DNA from: Paramecium octaurelia
Taxonomy: Eukaryota; Ciliophora; Oligohymenophorea; Peniculida; Parameciidae
NCBI GenBank assembly: GCA_905182995.1
Contig: CAJJDP010000003.1
Location: forward strand, 828,297 to 892,296
Direction: 5' to 3'
DNA length: 64,000 nt
Positions 1-13,984 of the stretch are shown here, piece after piece (within the stretch, counting starts at the first letter, position 1; each line of letters begins with the position of its first letter). The position numbers and the translations under genes were made by a program. The notes beneath the pieces were generated by a model that saw only the letters and a list, made by a program, of their open reading frames with translations, made no database searches and was not told where the DNA came from.

Positions 1-364
1 TATATATATATATTGAAATTTAATATATCATTTGTTTTCAGTTGACGAATTCAGCAATTTAATAGTCTTAGCCGTATAGATTTTTCAAATTCTTATTACA
101 TTTCACTTCAAACATTCTATCTATCCGATTCTTAACTTCTGTTTATTATAATTATTTGATAATATTTTAAAATATCAAAATTTTAGATTTAATTATAAAT
201 ATTTAATCATTTTTCAATAATATATATGATTATTTGTTTCTTTACTTATTACTATTCAGTAGTTTTAACAACTAATTTTTTTCGACCAGAATTTTACAAA
301 TCATATTTTTTATGCTTAATTATTAAAGAAATGAGTTATATCATTTTAATATATAATTATAAAT
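1..364. other. Left-end intergenic stretch, possible tiny ORF
   Basis: The window opens with a short (TA)n run (1-14). It is AT-rich and does not resemble Paramecium telomere repeats (G4T2/G3T3), so this is not a chromosome end. On the minus strand a frame open under the ciliate code ends at TGA 38-40 and has an internal ATG at 113-115 (25 codons). The frame stays open further upstream but has no clear start, so it could be a micro-gene or the last exon of one. Nothing else supportable is seen. Confidence 0.3.
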
Positions 365-3300
365 TCATTCAGGTAACAAGGATTTGTAAATTTTTTCTAC
401 TTTCTCAGTTTATTTTTTTAGATCTTCCTCGATTTTATCAGCCTAAAAAATATTGATATCTAATTACTTTTTTATTCAGTAAATCTAATTGTTCTAGCTT
501 TTTTTTATCTTCCTAATTTTCATCTGTGATGCATTTAGCTTTCTTTATCGGTAACCAACCTAAATCAAGATTTTCCATTTTATTGCTTACAAACGTTTCA
601 TTTCCATCATATTCTGTAGGATCCTTGAATTATAGGTAAGCAAAATAAAACACATAATTCCACATATGATGCTCGTATTTTATATGAAATGCAAAGCCCT
701 TATCACTATCACTTGATTTATCTAATGTTTCCATATCAAAGCCACATACAAAACACTTAAATTCCATATCTTTGTTTTTTTCAGCTAAATCTTCCCTTAA
801 AGACGAAAAGGTATCAATAATAATACCCTAAATCATGTTTAATAAAATAAACACCAACATGATATTAAATAGATTATCAAAAAAGAATCGCTCATAATAT
901 ATAGCAGTTTAATCTGCGTTGACGTAATCATATGAAGCATCTTCATCTCCTTATTAAACTGCTTGTTTTTATAGTTCTTCCAAAGTAGCAGGATCTTGTA
1001 AATGAGCACCGATTGATCCCGTAAATTTGAAAGTCCAATCAAATGTTGTAATAAGACATCTCCAAAATTCATTACAATACTCTTATCCGGATTCTCCTGA
1101 TGCAGGATACTGATTATAAAATACTATCCAAGCCAAGATGTTAAAATAGTACTCAATAATTATTAATAACATGAGAGCCAAGCCCAATTCTACTTTCGGT
1201 TTCCAAATAGCTTAAACAACAGTTTTCAATTAATCTAACTTTAGAAAATCCATCAAGTGAACACAGAAAAAGAATGGATGAGCTGCTAATCCTACTATTC
1301 CAGCTAGAATATAAGCAGAATAATAAAGAATTTCAAAATCCTATAACAACACAAAAATAGAAACTAATGAATTTTTGATTAATCTAATTATGATCTTAAA
1401 AAATCCTTAAGTGCTGAAAAATCCTACCCAAATATGATAAACTTTTAAGGGGGCTCTTTTAAGGGCAAAGAAGAATACAATTAACGAAGAAAACACCAAA
1501 TCTAATATCCCCAAGATTAAAATAATTTGTTTGGTTATGCTTAATTAATCATACCACAATAATCTTGGTTCATACAATCTATAATATTAAATTCTACTAT
1601 CGTTGTCCAAATATTGATCAGGAACTAAAAATTAGGAATAACTAAACAATATAATTAAATTGATTGCTATTGTTGTCAAAAATAGGCAAAGTTCCCATAA
1701 TTTTCCTTGAGAAGCTATAGCTCCAAAAATTGGATTGATGTTAAACAATATTCTCAAATATTCTTCATGTTTCATAGTTTTAATTATACTATCAGACTTA
1801 GTCATTAAATAATTCAACTTAGTCTTAGCACTTGATCTATTAACTTCATCATGAAATTCAGTCTTTAAATCTTTTGGTAATTAATGACAGTAGGGTAATT
1901 TTGGAAAGAAAACTTAGTAAACTTTTTCATCTCTAACTATTTCAATGGAACAAGAGTTTTTCTTAAAGAACCTAATAGAGTTTTTTAATAATTCCTTATT
2001 TTTCTTTTTTTCTTCTAATTCCTATGCTTCCTTCTCTTTTCTTCTATCTTCATCTGTTTTACCAACTTCTTCTATTCCCTATTTGAATTTTTATAGTCCC
2101 CCCAATCCTACTTAGAGCATCTAACCTCCTAATTTAGAGATTCCACTAAATAAGCCTGTGGATTATTCGTCCGCTCTGTCAACATCAAATTCATTTAATA
2201 TTTCTCTCATTTCAATATCTTCTTACAAGATATCTTTCCCCTTTTTACTTGCTACAAAGATTTACATTAGGACATAAATATAAAACCCGATTTCTACTAC
2301 TAATTCGTACTTTTCTTCTTCCTCTGTCAATACGATTAGTTATTCTGCCCTTCCAAACAATTCTTCTTTATATTCATCTTTAAAATATTATTAAAATAAT
2401 GAATATACTCTTGACATGTTGTTAGTTAATACTCTGATAGGGATAGCTCTAATTATTCTTAAGATTAAATTATCTTATAGATCGCAACATTCTACTAAAG
2501 AAACCAATGAAATCAAGGCTTTTAATTTAAGCCTTGCTAATTTTGCTAGATGCAAAGTAAGATTATAAGGTTTCGTAGGATCCATAATTTTGTTTCTTTT
2601 AATTCCTTGTTATTCTTTTGTTTATCCCATTTGATTAAAGCTTTTAAATTCTTTTTTTTGCGTTTACACTTATTTAAAAATAACTCCAAGCAATTTGGCT
2701 TCTTATTTTTTTTAGATTTCTTAGGTCTCAAATAACTTTTCATTTTCTGATAGGACATCCACAACATACTCCATAAATTTAGAGTTTGATAAAGCTATTT
2801 AGTTTGTTTTGCAAGGTCCTTAAATCACCTCTGTTATTGTATCAAAGCATTATGTCACAATACCATAATTTTTATTATCAATTTTGATACATTGTTAAAG
2901 TTTTACAATTTATAAAACTAAATCATATGATGTCTTTGAATTTGTTTATTGGTGTAAGTATTCTTATAATTATAAGTTGTGTCCTTCACACAATAATTAC
3001 ATAAATTATAAAGTTTTGCATATTAACTTTGTTTGAAGTTTTCCTTATTATTTCAATTCAGCTGGATTCGAATTAATATAATTAGTAATTATCAAATTTA
3101 ATTTAAAATAAAGCTTTTCGCATTCCTGATTTGATTTAGAATATTCCAATATTGTCGTTTACACTACTAAATTACCTTTCTTTAGTAGCATGCAAAATAG
3201 TGATAGAAGAGTTGTTAAATATTGCAGATCATTTTCATCTTCACTCCATAACAACTACATTAAAATTTTAGTTGCATTCAATTTATTCAAAATTTCCTAT

Positions 3301-6300
3301 CTTTCCCTTAATTCATCCAAATCATCAGATCTAAACGGATTCTTTAAAATCTATTTTAATGCTTTAAAGATAAAAAGCACACTTTTCTTATCAGCTGCAT
3401 TAACTTACCAGTATTGTATATAGTTTAATAAGTTCTTGACAACATCTTCTTGATTTAGAACAAGATCTTTTTAATCAGATTTTATATCTGATTAAAACAT
3501 CTAACTTATATTCCAAACACTATTAGCAAATATTTATTTCTCTTCTTTTATGGCTTCATGCACTTGTTCATTATCTGATAGTAACGAAACAAATAATTGC
3601 CAATAATAATTGATTTATTTTGATTCACTATCTTCATTATCTTTTTTATCTGTTTGTAATTACTTTGCTTTCAAAGATTTAAATTTTTATAAAAATGCTC
3701 TAGCCGTATTTTCATTAACTAATGGCGGCCCAGTTGTAAAACTACCTTTTTAGTGAGTATTTTCATTTGATACATCCATAGATATTTGTTTTGCTTTATC
3801 ATCTGTTTCATCTTCCTATTCCTCCTCATCATCATCTATTTCATCATCTGAATTTACTGGTCTTCTAAATGATTTTGGAATATCAATTTTCAAAGCTTTG
3901 CATAAATCTTCAACCATTGATATTTTTGGAACATCATCCATAATGGTTTTTTGGCTCATGTGGTTGAGTGCGTTTAGGAAGGCTTTTCCATACTCCTAAA
4001 TTTTCTTGCGTTCAATTTTTGACTATTCAGCATTTTAAAATAATTTAGCACCAGCATCTTTGTAAAAGGCCTTGAAGTATTAAAGAAGAAAAGGGGATTG
4101 CTTTTAAAATAGATAGATTAATTAAGCATTCGAAAATTATTGCCTTGAGTTTAAGAACTAAGATTCAAGGACAAGGAATTCTTGAATTTTTTCAGAGCAT
4201 GACATAATTTCTAAATTCTTCTTCTCTGCTCTTTCTAAAACAACCATAATAATTTCAAAAATGCATGTTTTAACTTCTAATTAATTAAATTATTCAAAAG
4301 CTGTCTCCCTTTCTTCTGAAGATATTTAAACTAAACTATCTAACAATAAATTCAATTTAAAAGTTTATTAAGCTCTATAAGTTAAAGACACTCCTATATA
4401 GTTTTTTAAGCATTAAGCTAACATCTAAGGAATATTAAATTATAATTACAATAATAAATTTTCCCAGATAGGATGATTGAGGTTTATGTTAATAAAACAA
4501 CGACTTTCCTTTAAGTTTAGGCTAGGGAACGAAAGGCTAAGATTAAATTAAGAATAATTACATTGCAGAATTCAAAATATTTTTTGTCTAAAACAAAGTT
4601 GATTATATGCATGGATAAGACATTGCTTTATCCAGTTTTATTACTTTCTGCATTTTTTAGAATGATTAAAAAAAAGTCTATAAATTCAGTGTATCTTCCG
4701 TGCTTCTTGATTAACTTAAAAAAGTATTCAATTTCCCTATCTCTGTTGATATGTTGAGTTAATTTAGGATTATCATTTAATAAATCAGTAATAAACTGTG
4801 ATTAATTAAAATTATTTCTCCTATATTTAGTCAAATGAGGAACAACTTTATGAAAAACTAATTCTTAATTCTCAATAGAATTCTTTCCAAAAAATACCAT
4901 AATCTAAAGTATGCATTCCAATAATTACAAAATTAATTTAGCCAAATGTTATTAATATTAAGAGAAACTAGTAGGTGCCTCTTTGAATGTAAACACCTGT
5001 CTATTATTAATTATCATTATCATACAGGATAACATTAACTCAAGCATGGAATCAAATCCTCCAACATGTTTAAATATTCTTTATTTTATTTTCATTCTTT
5101 AATTATCTCCAGCATTTTCTTAAAACACATCAATAATCTTCTTAACTAATTTCAGATTTTTTTAGAAATTAGTTTCATTTCTTCCATTTAATTTTTAAGG
5201 GGTATCTAATTATAACCAAGCTTAACAATTTGGGATATTTCTTTTCAATTTATTTAAAAGTCTTGACCACTTCTTATAAAAGGCTATGGTTTCCATAGAT
5301 ACAACCACTTATAATTCTGTTAAATTCTATACTAAATCATATCTTTAACTAGAGTATTTTTCTATTAATTCAACAATTTTATTAGATAATTTTGCATTGG
5401 TTGAAAAGAATAATGATAATATCAATGTTTCATAGAATGGTCTATCAAGAATGATGTCAAAGTTTCTAACTGTCTGAAATTTTTCACAATATTCCTTCAT
5501 AGTTTAAATGGAATCAACATCCTCTCCTACTTCAATTCCCAATTCAGGTAACAAATCAGTATAATTATGATTTTCATCTATCATACTAACTTAATAAGGG
5601 ACAAATTATTATTTAAAGAAATCAATTGCGTTGTCAATAAGAAAGTCCTATCTCATTCCTAACATTAATATAAATATTTCACAAATTTCCATCTTGATTT
5701 AAACCTCATATTATGTAAATTAGTCTTCTTATTTAATTGAAAATGTCTTATTCGAACATTTATCTAATATTTTCTTTAACTATTTTACTTTTCTAAATAA
5801 AGGGTCATTGATTATTTCCATTTCGATATCCTGATGGATGATTTTTCTTTCTTTTTTTTATTTTTCTGCTCCATCCAATAAATTCATCATATCAAGATTT
5901 ATATTACCCAAATTAGCTAAATCATCAAATGCATTTTTCTTTTTTTTCTCATCTCTCTTAAGTTTGTTTTCTATATATTTTCTTTAGACATTTGCGTTTT
6001 CTAATGCTTAATTGTATTATTCATCATATTCCAATAGTTATGCTAATAATTATATAATCTATTCTATTTCAGAATTTTTGATTTATTTTTCTATTTCTCT
6101 CATAATTGCTTATGATTTCTTAGTATGTTAATTTGGAGGTTTAATGTATTCATAATTAAAAAAACCAAATTAGAAAATTAACTTGACTATTTAGATAACT
6201 TCTAAAGTCAGTATGTTATAAATCAATCTGCCTTGCTTCAAAGAACTCAATTTCTAAGCTGATTCTTAAATGTGTTGAATTAATATTTTGATTAGTGATT

Positions 6301-9300
6301 ACAAGAATTTCTTAACTTCTTCAGATTCTTCTACTTCAGACTCATCAATTGCTTGCTCCTTTTAGATTCTTTCCCAGTTTATTTATTATTATCTTAATTT
6401 TTTCACTCTCATAGTCTGATATAAGATTGTATCCTTTGATATTAATGGTTCTAATTAACGTTTTTAGATTTCTTCAAATGAGACATAGTTATTAGCATTC
6501 ATCTTTAACATAGATAATATTCCTCCATCTTATTTAATTAGCTTTGTTGTTAATATAGACTTATCGTAAATGATTTCTCTAACTAATTCTGGTCTTTTTT
6601 ATGTTTAATAAGGTTCTTAATCTATATACAATACTCTTATTAATTTTAAAAACACTGCTCTAATTTCTTCTTTCAAATTACTATTCTCTACAAATGGTAA
6701 GGTTTTGTTGAATAAAAATGTTTATTGGAATGTTTTGCAGGCTAAGGTATTTCTACTTAAACATAGATTTGCTATCAAATTCAACTCATTCTTTATATAT
6801 TCGAACTAACGTTAATAATTAGCTCCACTTTCTAATCTTGGATCATCGAAGAAATCTAAAAATTTAATTGTTACTGGTTAATCATTCTTGTCTAAACAAG
6901 TAAGTAATAAATCTCCAAATTTATAAGTTAATTTCATAAAAGCATGATTATAAATTAATTTATTTTCAAAAAAGGCTCTATAAATTAAATTTTGGTTAAC
7001 AAAAACTGGAGATTCTAAAGATTAACATACAGTTGCCAATAAATAAATGATATCAGGTTTTGAGAAAGGCGGAAATTCAAGTAATTTTAATATAATTGCT
7101 TATAGAGAATTGCTTTCGTTTTTCTATTATTTCTCCTTCTCCTTTTACTTTTCTTATTATTCTTTGAGTTTCTGTTGTTCTTTTTCTTTTTCTCTTTATA
7201 ACTCTATTTCCTTTTATGAAACTCTTTCTTTGCTTTTGTTATGAGCTGTCATGGATAAATTAGACTAGTCCATAACTTTAATTTAATCACCTTACATTTG
7301 AGATTTATCTTAAGAAGTTGAATGGTTTTGATGCTCATCTTAATTGGGTTTTTAAGGCATACTTATCATGGTTTTTGGCAATTACTATAAAATAGATTTA
7401 GTTTTAGAAATAGAATTTGCCAAAGTATCAACAATCTAATCACCTAATCCTATGTGATTGTAAAAGATATTTAACAATTTCATTAAAGTTCTTTGATTGC
7501 TTTTGTTATCTTTACAAAAATCTTTTATCGTCATGTAAACTTTGTATGACAAATAGATCTATCTTTTATTATGTCCATCTTCTAATTTGACGAGCATTCT
7601 TGGATGATGCTTAAGTGTGTTACTTTATAGAAATGATTAAACACGAAATATAAAATCCTTTTCATCCATGAAATCAATCTTCATAGCTTCAAATTTTTGT
7701 GGATATTTTTCTATAATTTGTCTGCTTGGAAAACATCTAAATAACATCCAAACTAATAAAATAAATATATTTTATTCTCTAACTACATTTTGTCTATTTG
7801 TAACAATATAAGAGTATTCTTATTTAGCGCTAATATTAGATATTAATTTATTGTTTACAAATTCACAATACATATCTAACATTCTATCTAATTTTAAAAA
7901 TATTTAATAGAAGTGTAATTTACTTTTGATATCCTCATCGTTATAAGCTATAGTACTATTCACAATATGCTTTTAATGTAATCTTTAAATATAATCGATA
8001 GCTTCCAAAAAGAATGGCAAACTGTATTATAACATGTATGTCTCCCACATGTCTGAAAAATCAATCTTTTTTACTCTAAAAGTAGTATAATGATTCTGAA
8101 CTACGGACAAATAAGCTTACTTAACTTCAACTTCAGCCTCTTTGGATAATTGTTCGATCTTAGGATTTATTTCATTTACTTCATCACTGATACCCAAATA
8201 TTGACCGGTCTCAATATGTAATAGATAATAAAATGAATCTCTCTTAATATATGTTACTTCTGAATCTTCTGAATTCTGAATCTGAGAGAATTTAAATAAT
8301 GCATTTTGATTAGGTTCTGAAATTAACTCCATATCCACCAAACTTCCGTTTTTGGTAATTTGTAAATATCTACCAGTTTAATAATGTCTTAATCTATAAA
8401 TTTTATTCCAATCTACTCTACCTCCACTCATCTAATCTGCACTTTCAATTTTCCAAAAACAACTGTTTGGAAGGTCTAATAATTTCTTTTAGGATTCAGA
8501 GCTATTAAAGTAATTGAAATTTTAAAATGTAACAACTACATCTTCAATTAAAATCCTCTTTAAGATTTTAGCATCCGATTAATTTAGATTAAATTCTTTA
8601 TCCAAGTTTTATTGTGTTTTTGTTAATTTTAATAATTAATCTTTTTGTTTAGTTTAAGGTTCAGCAGAAGTAAGATTTTCAATTTTAAGAATTTGCAATA
8701 TTTTCTTAAATGGGTCATAAGGTTTTAAAGCATTCACATGTAATTTTAATTCTGATAAATAGAGAGCAATCACATCACCAACATGAAGATAATCATCAAA
8801 TTCTGACTGTTTTTCATTATTGCTTGCACAATGATAACCCTCTACCCTCCATCTAGTTTAATATTCAATACTTCCAATAATCTTACTCCTCTTTATTTCC
8901 TATTGAAATTGTTTCTTTAATTGTTTGTCTTTTGACTCTTTGTACTTATACTCTTATCCTTTATAGAATGTATATAGTGAAGGTGGGCGATTACATACAA
9001 CTTTTGTGCTTGACAAGATAACCGCATCTTTATTATAAACTATGTTGGTTCTTAATTTTTAGAAATTAAGACAAGGAGTGAATTTCATTATGCTACCTTC
9101 TTCTGGAAAGTCTTTTAATTAAAAATGTAAATCTTCTGGATTCTCATCATTCAATGTTAAAAATTTAAGCGAGGTTACATGGACCAGCATAAAAGTGGAT
9201 GAACCAAATATGAGAGGGACTCCTGTTAATTTACTTGTTAAGGAAATGTTAGAGGTAACTTCTCCATCTAAGTTAGTTCTTAAACTTTATATCTAACCTT

Positions 9301-9592
9301 TTCTTTGTTTTACGACTTTATATATCATAAATCAATTACCTTAGATTTCACTTAGTTTCTAGAAATCTTCTTACACTATTTCCTTTAATAACTTTTGAGT
9401 CCATTTGAAGTTTAACACAGGTATGATTCTAAATACAGTATTTTGAAAATCATGAAATAGATTTCCATGAACACTATTAAAACTAATTAATTCAAAGTCA
9501 TTGCTCATAAACCCATCTGTGTACATGTAAACTTGAGGGAATTTGGCTAATGAAAGAGATATTAAAGATGAATAAGTAATAGGTTGACTCAT
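365..9592 (-). CDS. IP3 receptor / intracellular Ca2+-release channel
   Basis: About 3,000 residues, close to the 2,700 usual for IP3 receptors. These are ER or vesicle Ca2+-release channels opened by inositol trisphosphate in animals. The start MSQPITYSSL at 9592 is followed by a receptor-type N-terminal region. The C-terminal end is diagnostic: several TM segments (roughly 1150-1850), then the pore-lining helix running into GIIIDTFSSLRED. This is followed by the family's CxxC...H...H element (CFVCG, then HIKYEHHMWNYV) and the KDPTEYDG motif. A 25-nt intron (443-467) precedes the last exon, which ends at TGA 365-367. The position equivalent to the GGGVGD filter reads GSIGAH. Paramecium is known to have an expanded family of such channels; which subfamily this belongs to cannot be said from one gene. 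Many introns are unresolved in the middle. Confidence 0.9.
1002..1019 (-). other. Divergent selectivity-filter codons of the IP3R-like channel
   Basis: These codons read G-S-I-G-A-H, aligned by context (upstream CLITTF, downstream TM helix and IDTF motif) with the GGGVGD filter of animal IP3 receptors. The acidic residue that lines the animal pore is replaced by histidine. The alignment is by eye. Confidence 0.6.
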
Positions 9593-9751
9593 ATGAACCT
9601 ATTTTAATTGAATATAATAATTATAAGATTAATTTGAAATGTGATGATCTCGAATGAGAATTTGCATTTCTTCACTCGAATGATCATATATATTCTATTG
9701 TAACATTATTATGTATATTAATGAAAAGTGTTATAAATTAAGTATACAATT

Positions 9752-11450
9752 TCATTCCTTCTTCTTCTTTTTCTTCTTTTTAGTTTTCTTTGCTACTTCA
9801 AAAGGATTGCTCATAATCATTGATCCAATATCTGGGATTTTATCATACAGATTATTTTTATCAACTGTAGGTGCTATTAAACCTGTCATTATTTTTTTAA
9901 GAGGCACAACTATCTTATGTTTGGCCATTCTATTTTTAATCTATTTAATAAACAAAATTTGCATACTTCGTATACTTCCTTTAATTGTTCTTCAGAAACC
10001 TTTTCAGGACTGAATGCATCAATTACACTTGCGATTTTATTCTTTTACGAGATTGATCTGTTTTTTTAATCGTTTATACCATAGACAGACAAAGATTATT
10101 GTCCTTTTACAGGAGTAATTTCAATATTTGATAAATTTAATAAACTTGTATATTTCTTTTTTGTGATTTCAATTTTTTATTTGGAAACTGATTCCTCCAT
10201 TTCAATCATAGTTCTAACTGAATTATTTTTAGAAGTATTCACAATTATTGGAAGTTATTTTAAATTAATAACTTTTGGATCATATCCAATATAATATTAT
10301 TTTTTTGTTTATAAAGGAGAATCTGGAATGAAATCCAATTATTAATATCTACTTCCAAATTAGGATGAATCTTGCCTTCTATCGACTTCCTTCTAAATTC
10401 TTGATTTATTTTTTGACCATTTTAACATAGAATTTACTAATTCTTAGTCTTCTTTCTAGTTTTTATATTCTTTTTATCTATTTGTAATCCATCTTTATTA
10501 TAATGATGCCTCGATTTCTGAGTTAGATGGTTAATATTATTAATACATTTAACGAATTTCAAAAGACTTACTTTATTATCTTTATATACTCATATCTTAA
10601 TCGTCTTTTAGAAATACTTTGATTGGTTCGATGGGCATTTTATTTTCTTCATTTTCCGTATCCTTCTCTTGCTGTTGCTATTCGTCATAAATAGAAAATC
10701 TATTGACATTGTTTTATGTTGGAAAAAAGGAGGATTAAGACTCTGGTTTTAATTGTGATATCTACAGTTATTATTGAATCAATGTTTTTCTTGAGTATTA
10801 TTATAATCTTGAAATAAATTTAATTTTGATACCTAACATCGGGGGGATCAATTTCTTTATGAATAGTTCTCTACTGTTATTTAAAATCCCTAATATTTTC
10901 TTATATGATTTAGCTTGGCAATTACTTTTATTCACTAAAATCTAGGAAATGTCTTTTTGTTTCATCATTGGTTGTACCATCAAAATTAGAACTTTCATAT
11001 TTAAAATCAACTGATTGAGTATGTTTACAGCGACTCTTTAAAGATCTTGATTATTCTTGATTATTCCAATCATATATCTTTTATATAAACTCCTCCTATT
11101 ATTCTTTGTTTGTAGATAGCAAAGCTTCTCGTAACAATTATAAAATCTGAGAGTGAAAATTATAACGAGAAGGAAAATTCTAAGGAGTGATTTTGCTAAT
11201 TTCTGCTTATTGTAACTAAGTTAATGTTAAGGTTTACTTATTTATTAAAGGATGTCAATTACTCTTTCAATACGTTGAATTTTTCATTTTTATCCAAGTG
11301 AATACCCTTCAAACCACTCAGATCAAATTACTAATAAACAAATTTGTTATGCCATTATCTCACATTTCTATAGAACTCCAATTTGTCTTCATAACTTATA
11401 TATTTTAATTGGGGAACCTCATTTGATTACCCTTTATGAATTTCATTCAT
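9752..11450 (-). CDS. Hypothetical protein with lysine-rich tail
   Basis: Begins at ATG 11448-11450 (MNEIHKGQSNEVPQLKYISY) and ends at TGA 9752-9754 after a run of nine lysines split by one threonine (AKKTKKKKKKKKE). About 550 residues before intron removal. Near the C-terminus the sequence IVVPLKKIMTGLIAP reads convincingly. I do not recognise a domain. The basic tail could be a nuclear or nucleolar signal, which is inference only. It lies 159 bp upstream of the IP3R gene on the same strand and is divergent from the next gene with 201 bp between start codons. Several introns must be present because the frame changes more than once. Confidence 0.65.
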
Positions 11451-11651
11451 AATAATTTTTATTATTTTATAAAAATAAAGTAGTTAAAACATTATTTTGG
11501 GATTCCGTTATTGATATATAATATTATTTGATATTGGTTATAATGTAAATAAAAAGTATAGGGTAATAGAAGAGATGATTTTAATTAATGATTATGATAA
11601 ATCTGTAAATTATAATATTTATACTTTATTAGTTGATCAAATAAAAAATAA

Positions 11652-13847
11652 ATGAGACCATCAAGTGCCTCTGGATGTTAATCAAGGGAATAAGAGAAAA
11701 CTAATAAAGAACAAAACAAATCATCCAAGTAGTTATATGAATAAATCTGTATTATAGTCCTTATAAATTACCAATAGGAATTAAATCTAATAAGCCAAGT
11801 GGTTCTACATAGAAAATGGATTGGGAAAAGTTGTACGAAGAGAGTCATCAATTAAAGTTGATAGTGAACTAATTAAGAGACGAGAATATAAAATTAAAGA
11901 CTAAAAATGTTAATTTAGAAGTAAAACTTAATTTATTATTGTTTCAAAGAAAGATTTAGTCAAGTGCACAAATATCATAGAGGAAATGGAATAGACAGGA
12001 AATATGAAAAGATTTTACTAAACTCCAACTTAAGATAATTAAATGATATTAAACTTGAAAAATCAAGTCAAACAATTAAATGAACAACTAAATGATTCAA
12101 AATAAGAATTATAAAATATGAAGAAGACTTCCAAATACACCAAACTTACAGAATTAGAAATTGAATGTAAATCATTTTAAGATGAAACCATACGCCTCTC
12201 TCAGATTATAGAATAGTTAATAACTGATAATATTTATTAAAAGTAATTTGAAAATGAACAAAACAAATTGAAAGAAATGTTGATGCAGAGAGAATAACTC
12301 ATTAAATAAATGTAATAGGAATTAGAATACTATATGGAAGAGAATAAGGCATTATCGGAGAAACTCCAATAGATGGTTTAAGCTTATCAAGAACTCGATA
12401 AAATATATAATAAATATTAGAATGAGGCAAAAAACAAACTCAAAATAAAAGATAAATAAATCTCTGATCTTAAAAATGACATTGACAGAATTTCATTAAA
12501 TACAAAATAAACAAAATAGATTACCATCAAAAAACCAAATCCATAAAAATTCATGGATAAATCACTTAATAGTACTACTAAAAGAGATTAGTCTTTTAAA
12601 ATTAACAATAATACCAATAACACAAGCAATATTAATAATATTTTAAGTTCAAGTGTCAATCGATCTGTTACGGACTTGATCGATGAACCTGTTAAAATTT
12701 AAGACCTTTCAGAAATAAGTATTTTCTAATCAAAATATTTTAGGGTTGGAATTAAGACTAAGATTAAGCTCAGCATAAATACCAGCAATGAAAATAGATC
12801 GACATCTTTTTAATTAAACTACAAATTCTATAGATTTTAGTTCCCTTCACGACAGATTAACGAAATAACCATTTCTCTTAGATAAACCAGATGCTATGTT
12901 ATTTGCCAGATATCTAGTCGAAAAACATAACCAACAATATCCCTATAATATCAATATCAATTTAACTCAATTGAATGAAATTATCAAATCAGAATTTATG
13001 AATATCATAGGCTTTTGGCCTATTTATGATAAAATTGAATCAAAAATTTTAGAAATCTGTATCTCAAAATTGTTTGTTAATATAGTATCATTGTTGGAAT
13101 AAAAACTAAATGGTTAAAGCTTTAAATATAATGATTTATTCTTTTTGCTTGATTCAATTGCAAAACAACAAAAATAATAGAGTCTTCAATAAGTTGAATA
13201 TTAATATCTTCTCTTAAAAGTACATTATAAAATTATTCAGTTAGGTAATTAAAGATTGCCAAAATATTAGAAAATTGAATGGATCTTTGATACTTAAATA
13301 TTTAAAGGAACTTTGTGATTCCAACGAGTAGGAGGATGAAAATGCTCTTGAAGAATTATTAAACTATTATAGGGGATAATAAAAACGAAATTGTTTCTTC
13401 TTTAAACAACTACGATTAAAATAAGAACAAATCTTATATTTATTTGAAGTGGATTAAAAGGTCTATGATCCTTAAATAGAATAAGGAATTGATAAATCAT
13501 CATAAACTTATTTAATGAAGCATGGATTAATCAGAAGTTATTCTGAACCTAACTTTTATGAATTGTAATTACTTTAAGAAGATGAAGAAGAAGAAGATGG
13601 TGAATAATTGTATTAGGAAGTTTTTCATAACTAAATGAAGGGAAAATAATCAAATGAAGATGATGATGAAGAAAAATATTATGTTGAAGACAATGATATT
13701 AATGATGATGATTATTAATTAGATCAAAATTCGAATGATTAGAATGAAGATTATTCAGAAAGTGAACCTAAATACTAAATCAAAAACAGATCAAATAAAT
13801 CAGATAATTATGAAGAAGATGAATTTGAAAATGAATTAGAAAATTGA
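11652..13847 (+). CDS. Coiled-coil protein with acidic C-terminus
   Basis: Starts MRPSSASGCQSREQEK; TGA at 13845-13847. A 29-nt intron follows residue 25. The middle third is a strong Q/E/K-rich coiled coil (for example LKNQVKQLNEQLNDSKQE) followed by an Asn/Ser linker. Another 25-nt intron (near 12719) leads into a helical region (DKPDAMLFARYLVEKHNQQY). A further 25-nt intron near 13211 restores frame to the C-terminal part, which is rich in Asp/Glu (DEEEEDGE, DDDEEKYYVEDND). No enzymatic motif is visible. Length and composition resemble basal-body or cytoskeletal scaffolds of ciliates, but that is only an analogy. Confidence 0.75.
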
Positions 13848-13984
13848 AAATCAATTTATCTATAAATAAATGTATTTCTATTTAAAATTTTCACTTACTA
13901 TCAATTTTTTTATTAATAATTAGCATTTCATTTTAATTTATTCCCACTAAATATTTTGAAATTTAATACGATTGTAACATCTTA

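Noticed and set aside
1..14. (TA)n run at the left edge as a telomere or IES boundary
   Set aside because: Paramecium telomeres are G4T2/G3T3 repeats, and a bare TA dinucleotide run is common in AT-rich intergenic DNA. No IES terminal consensus could be shown.
365..9592. Dozens of apparent stop codons that would make the whole block a pseudogene or non-coding
   Set aside because: All are TAA or TAG and fall at glutamine positions; only TGA ends the conserved IP3R C-terminus.
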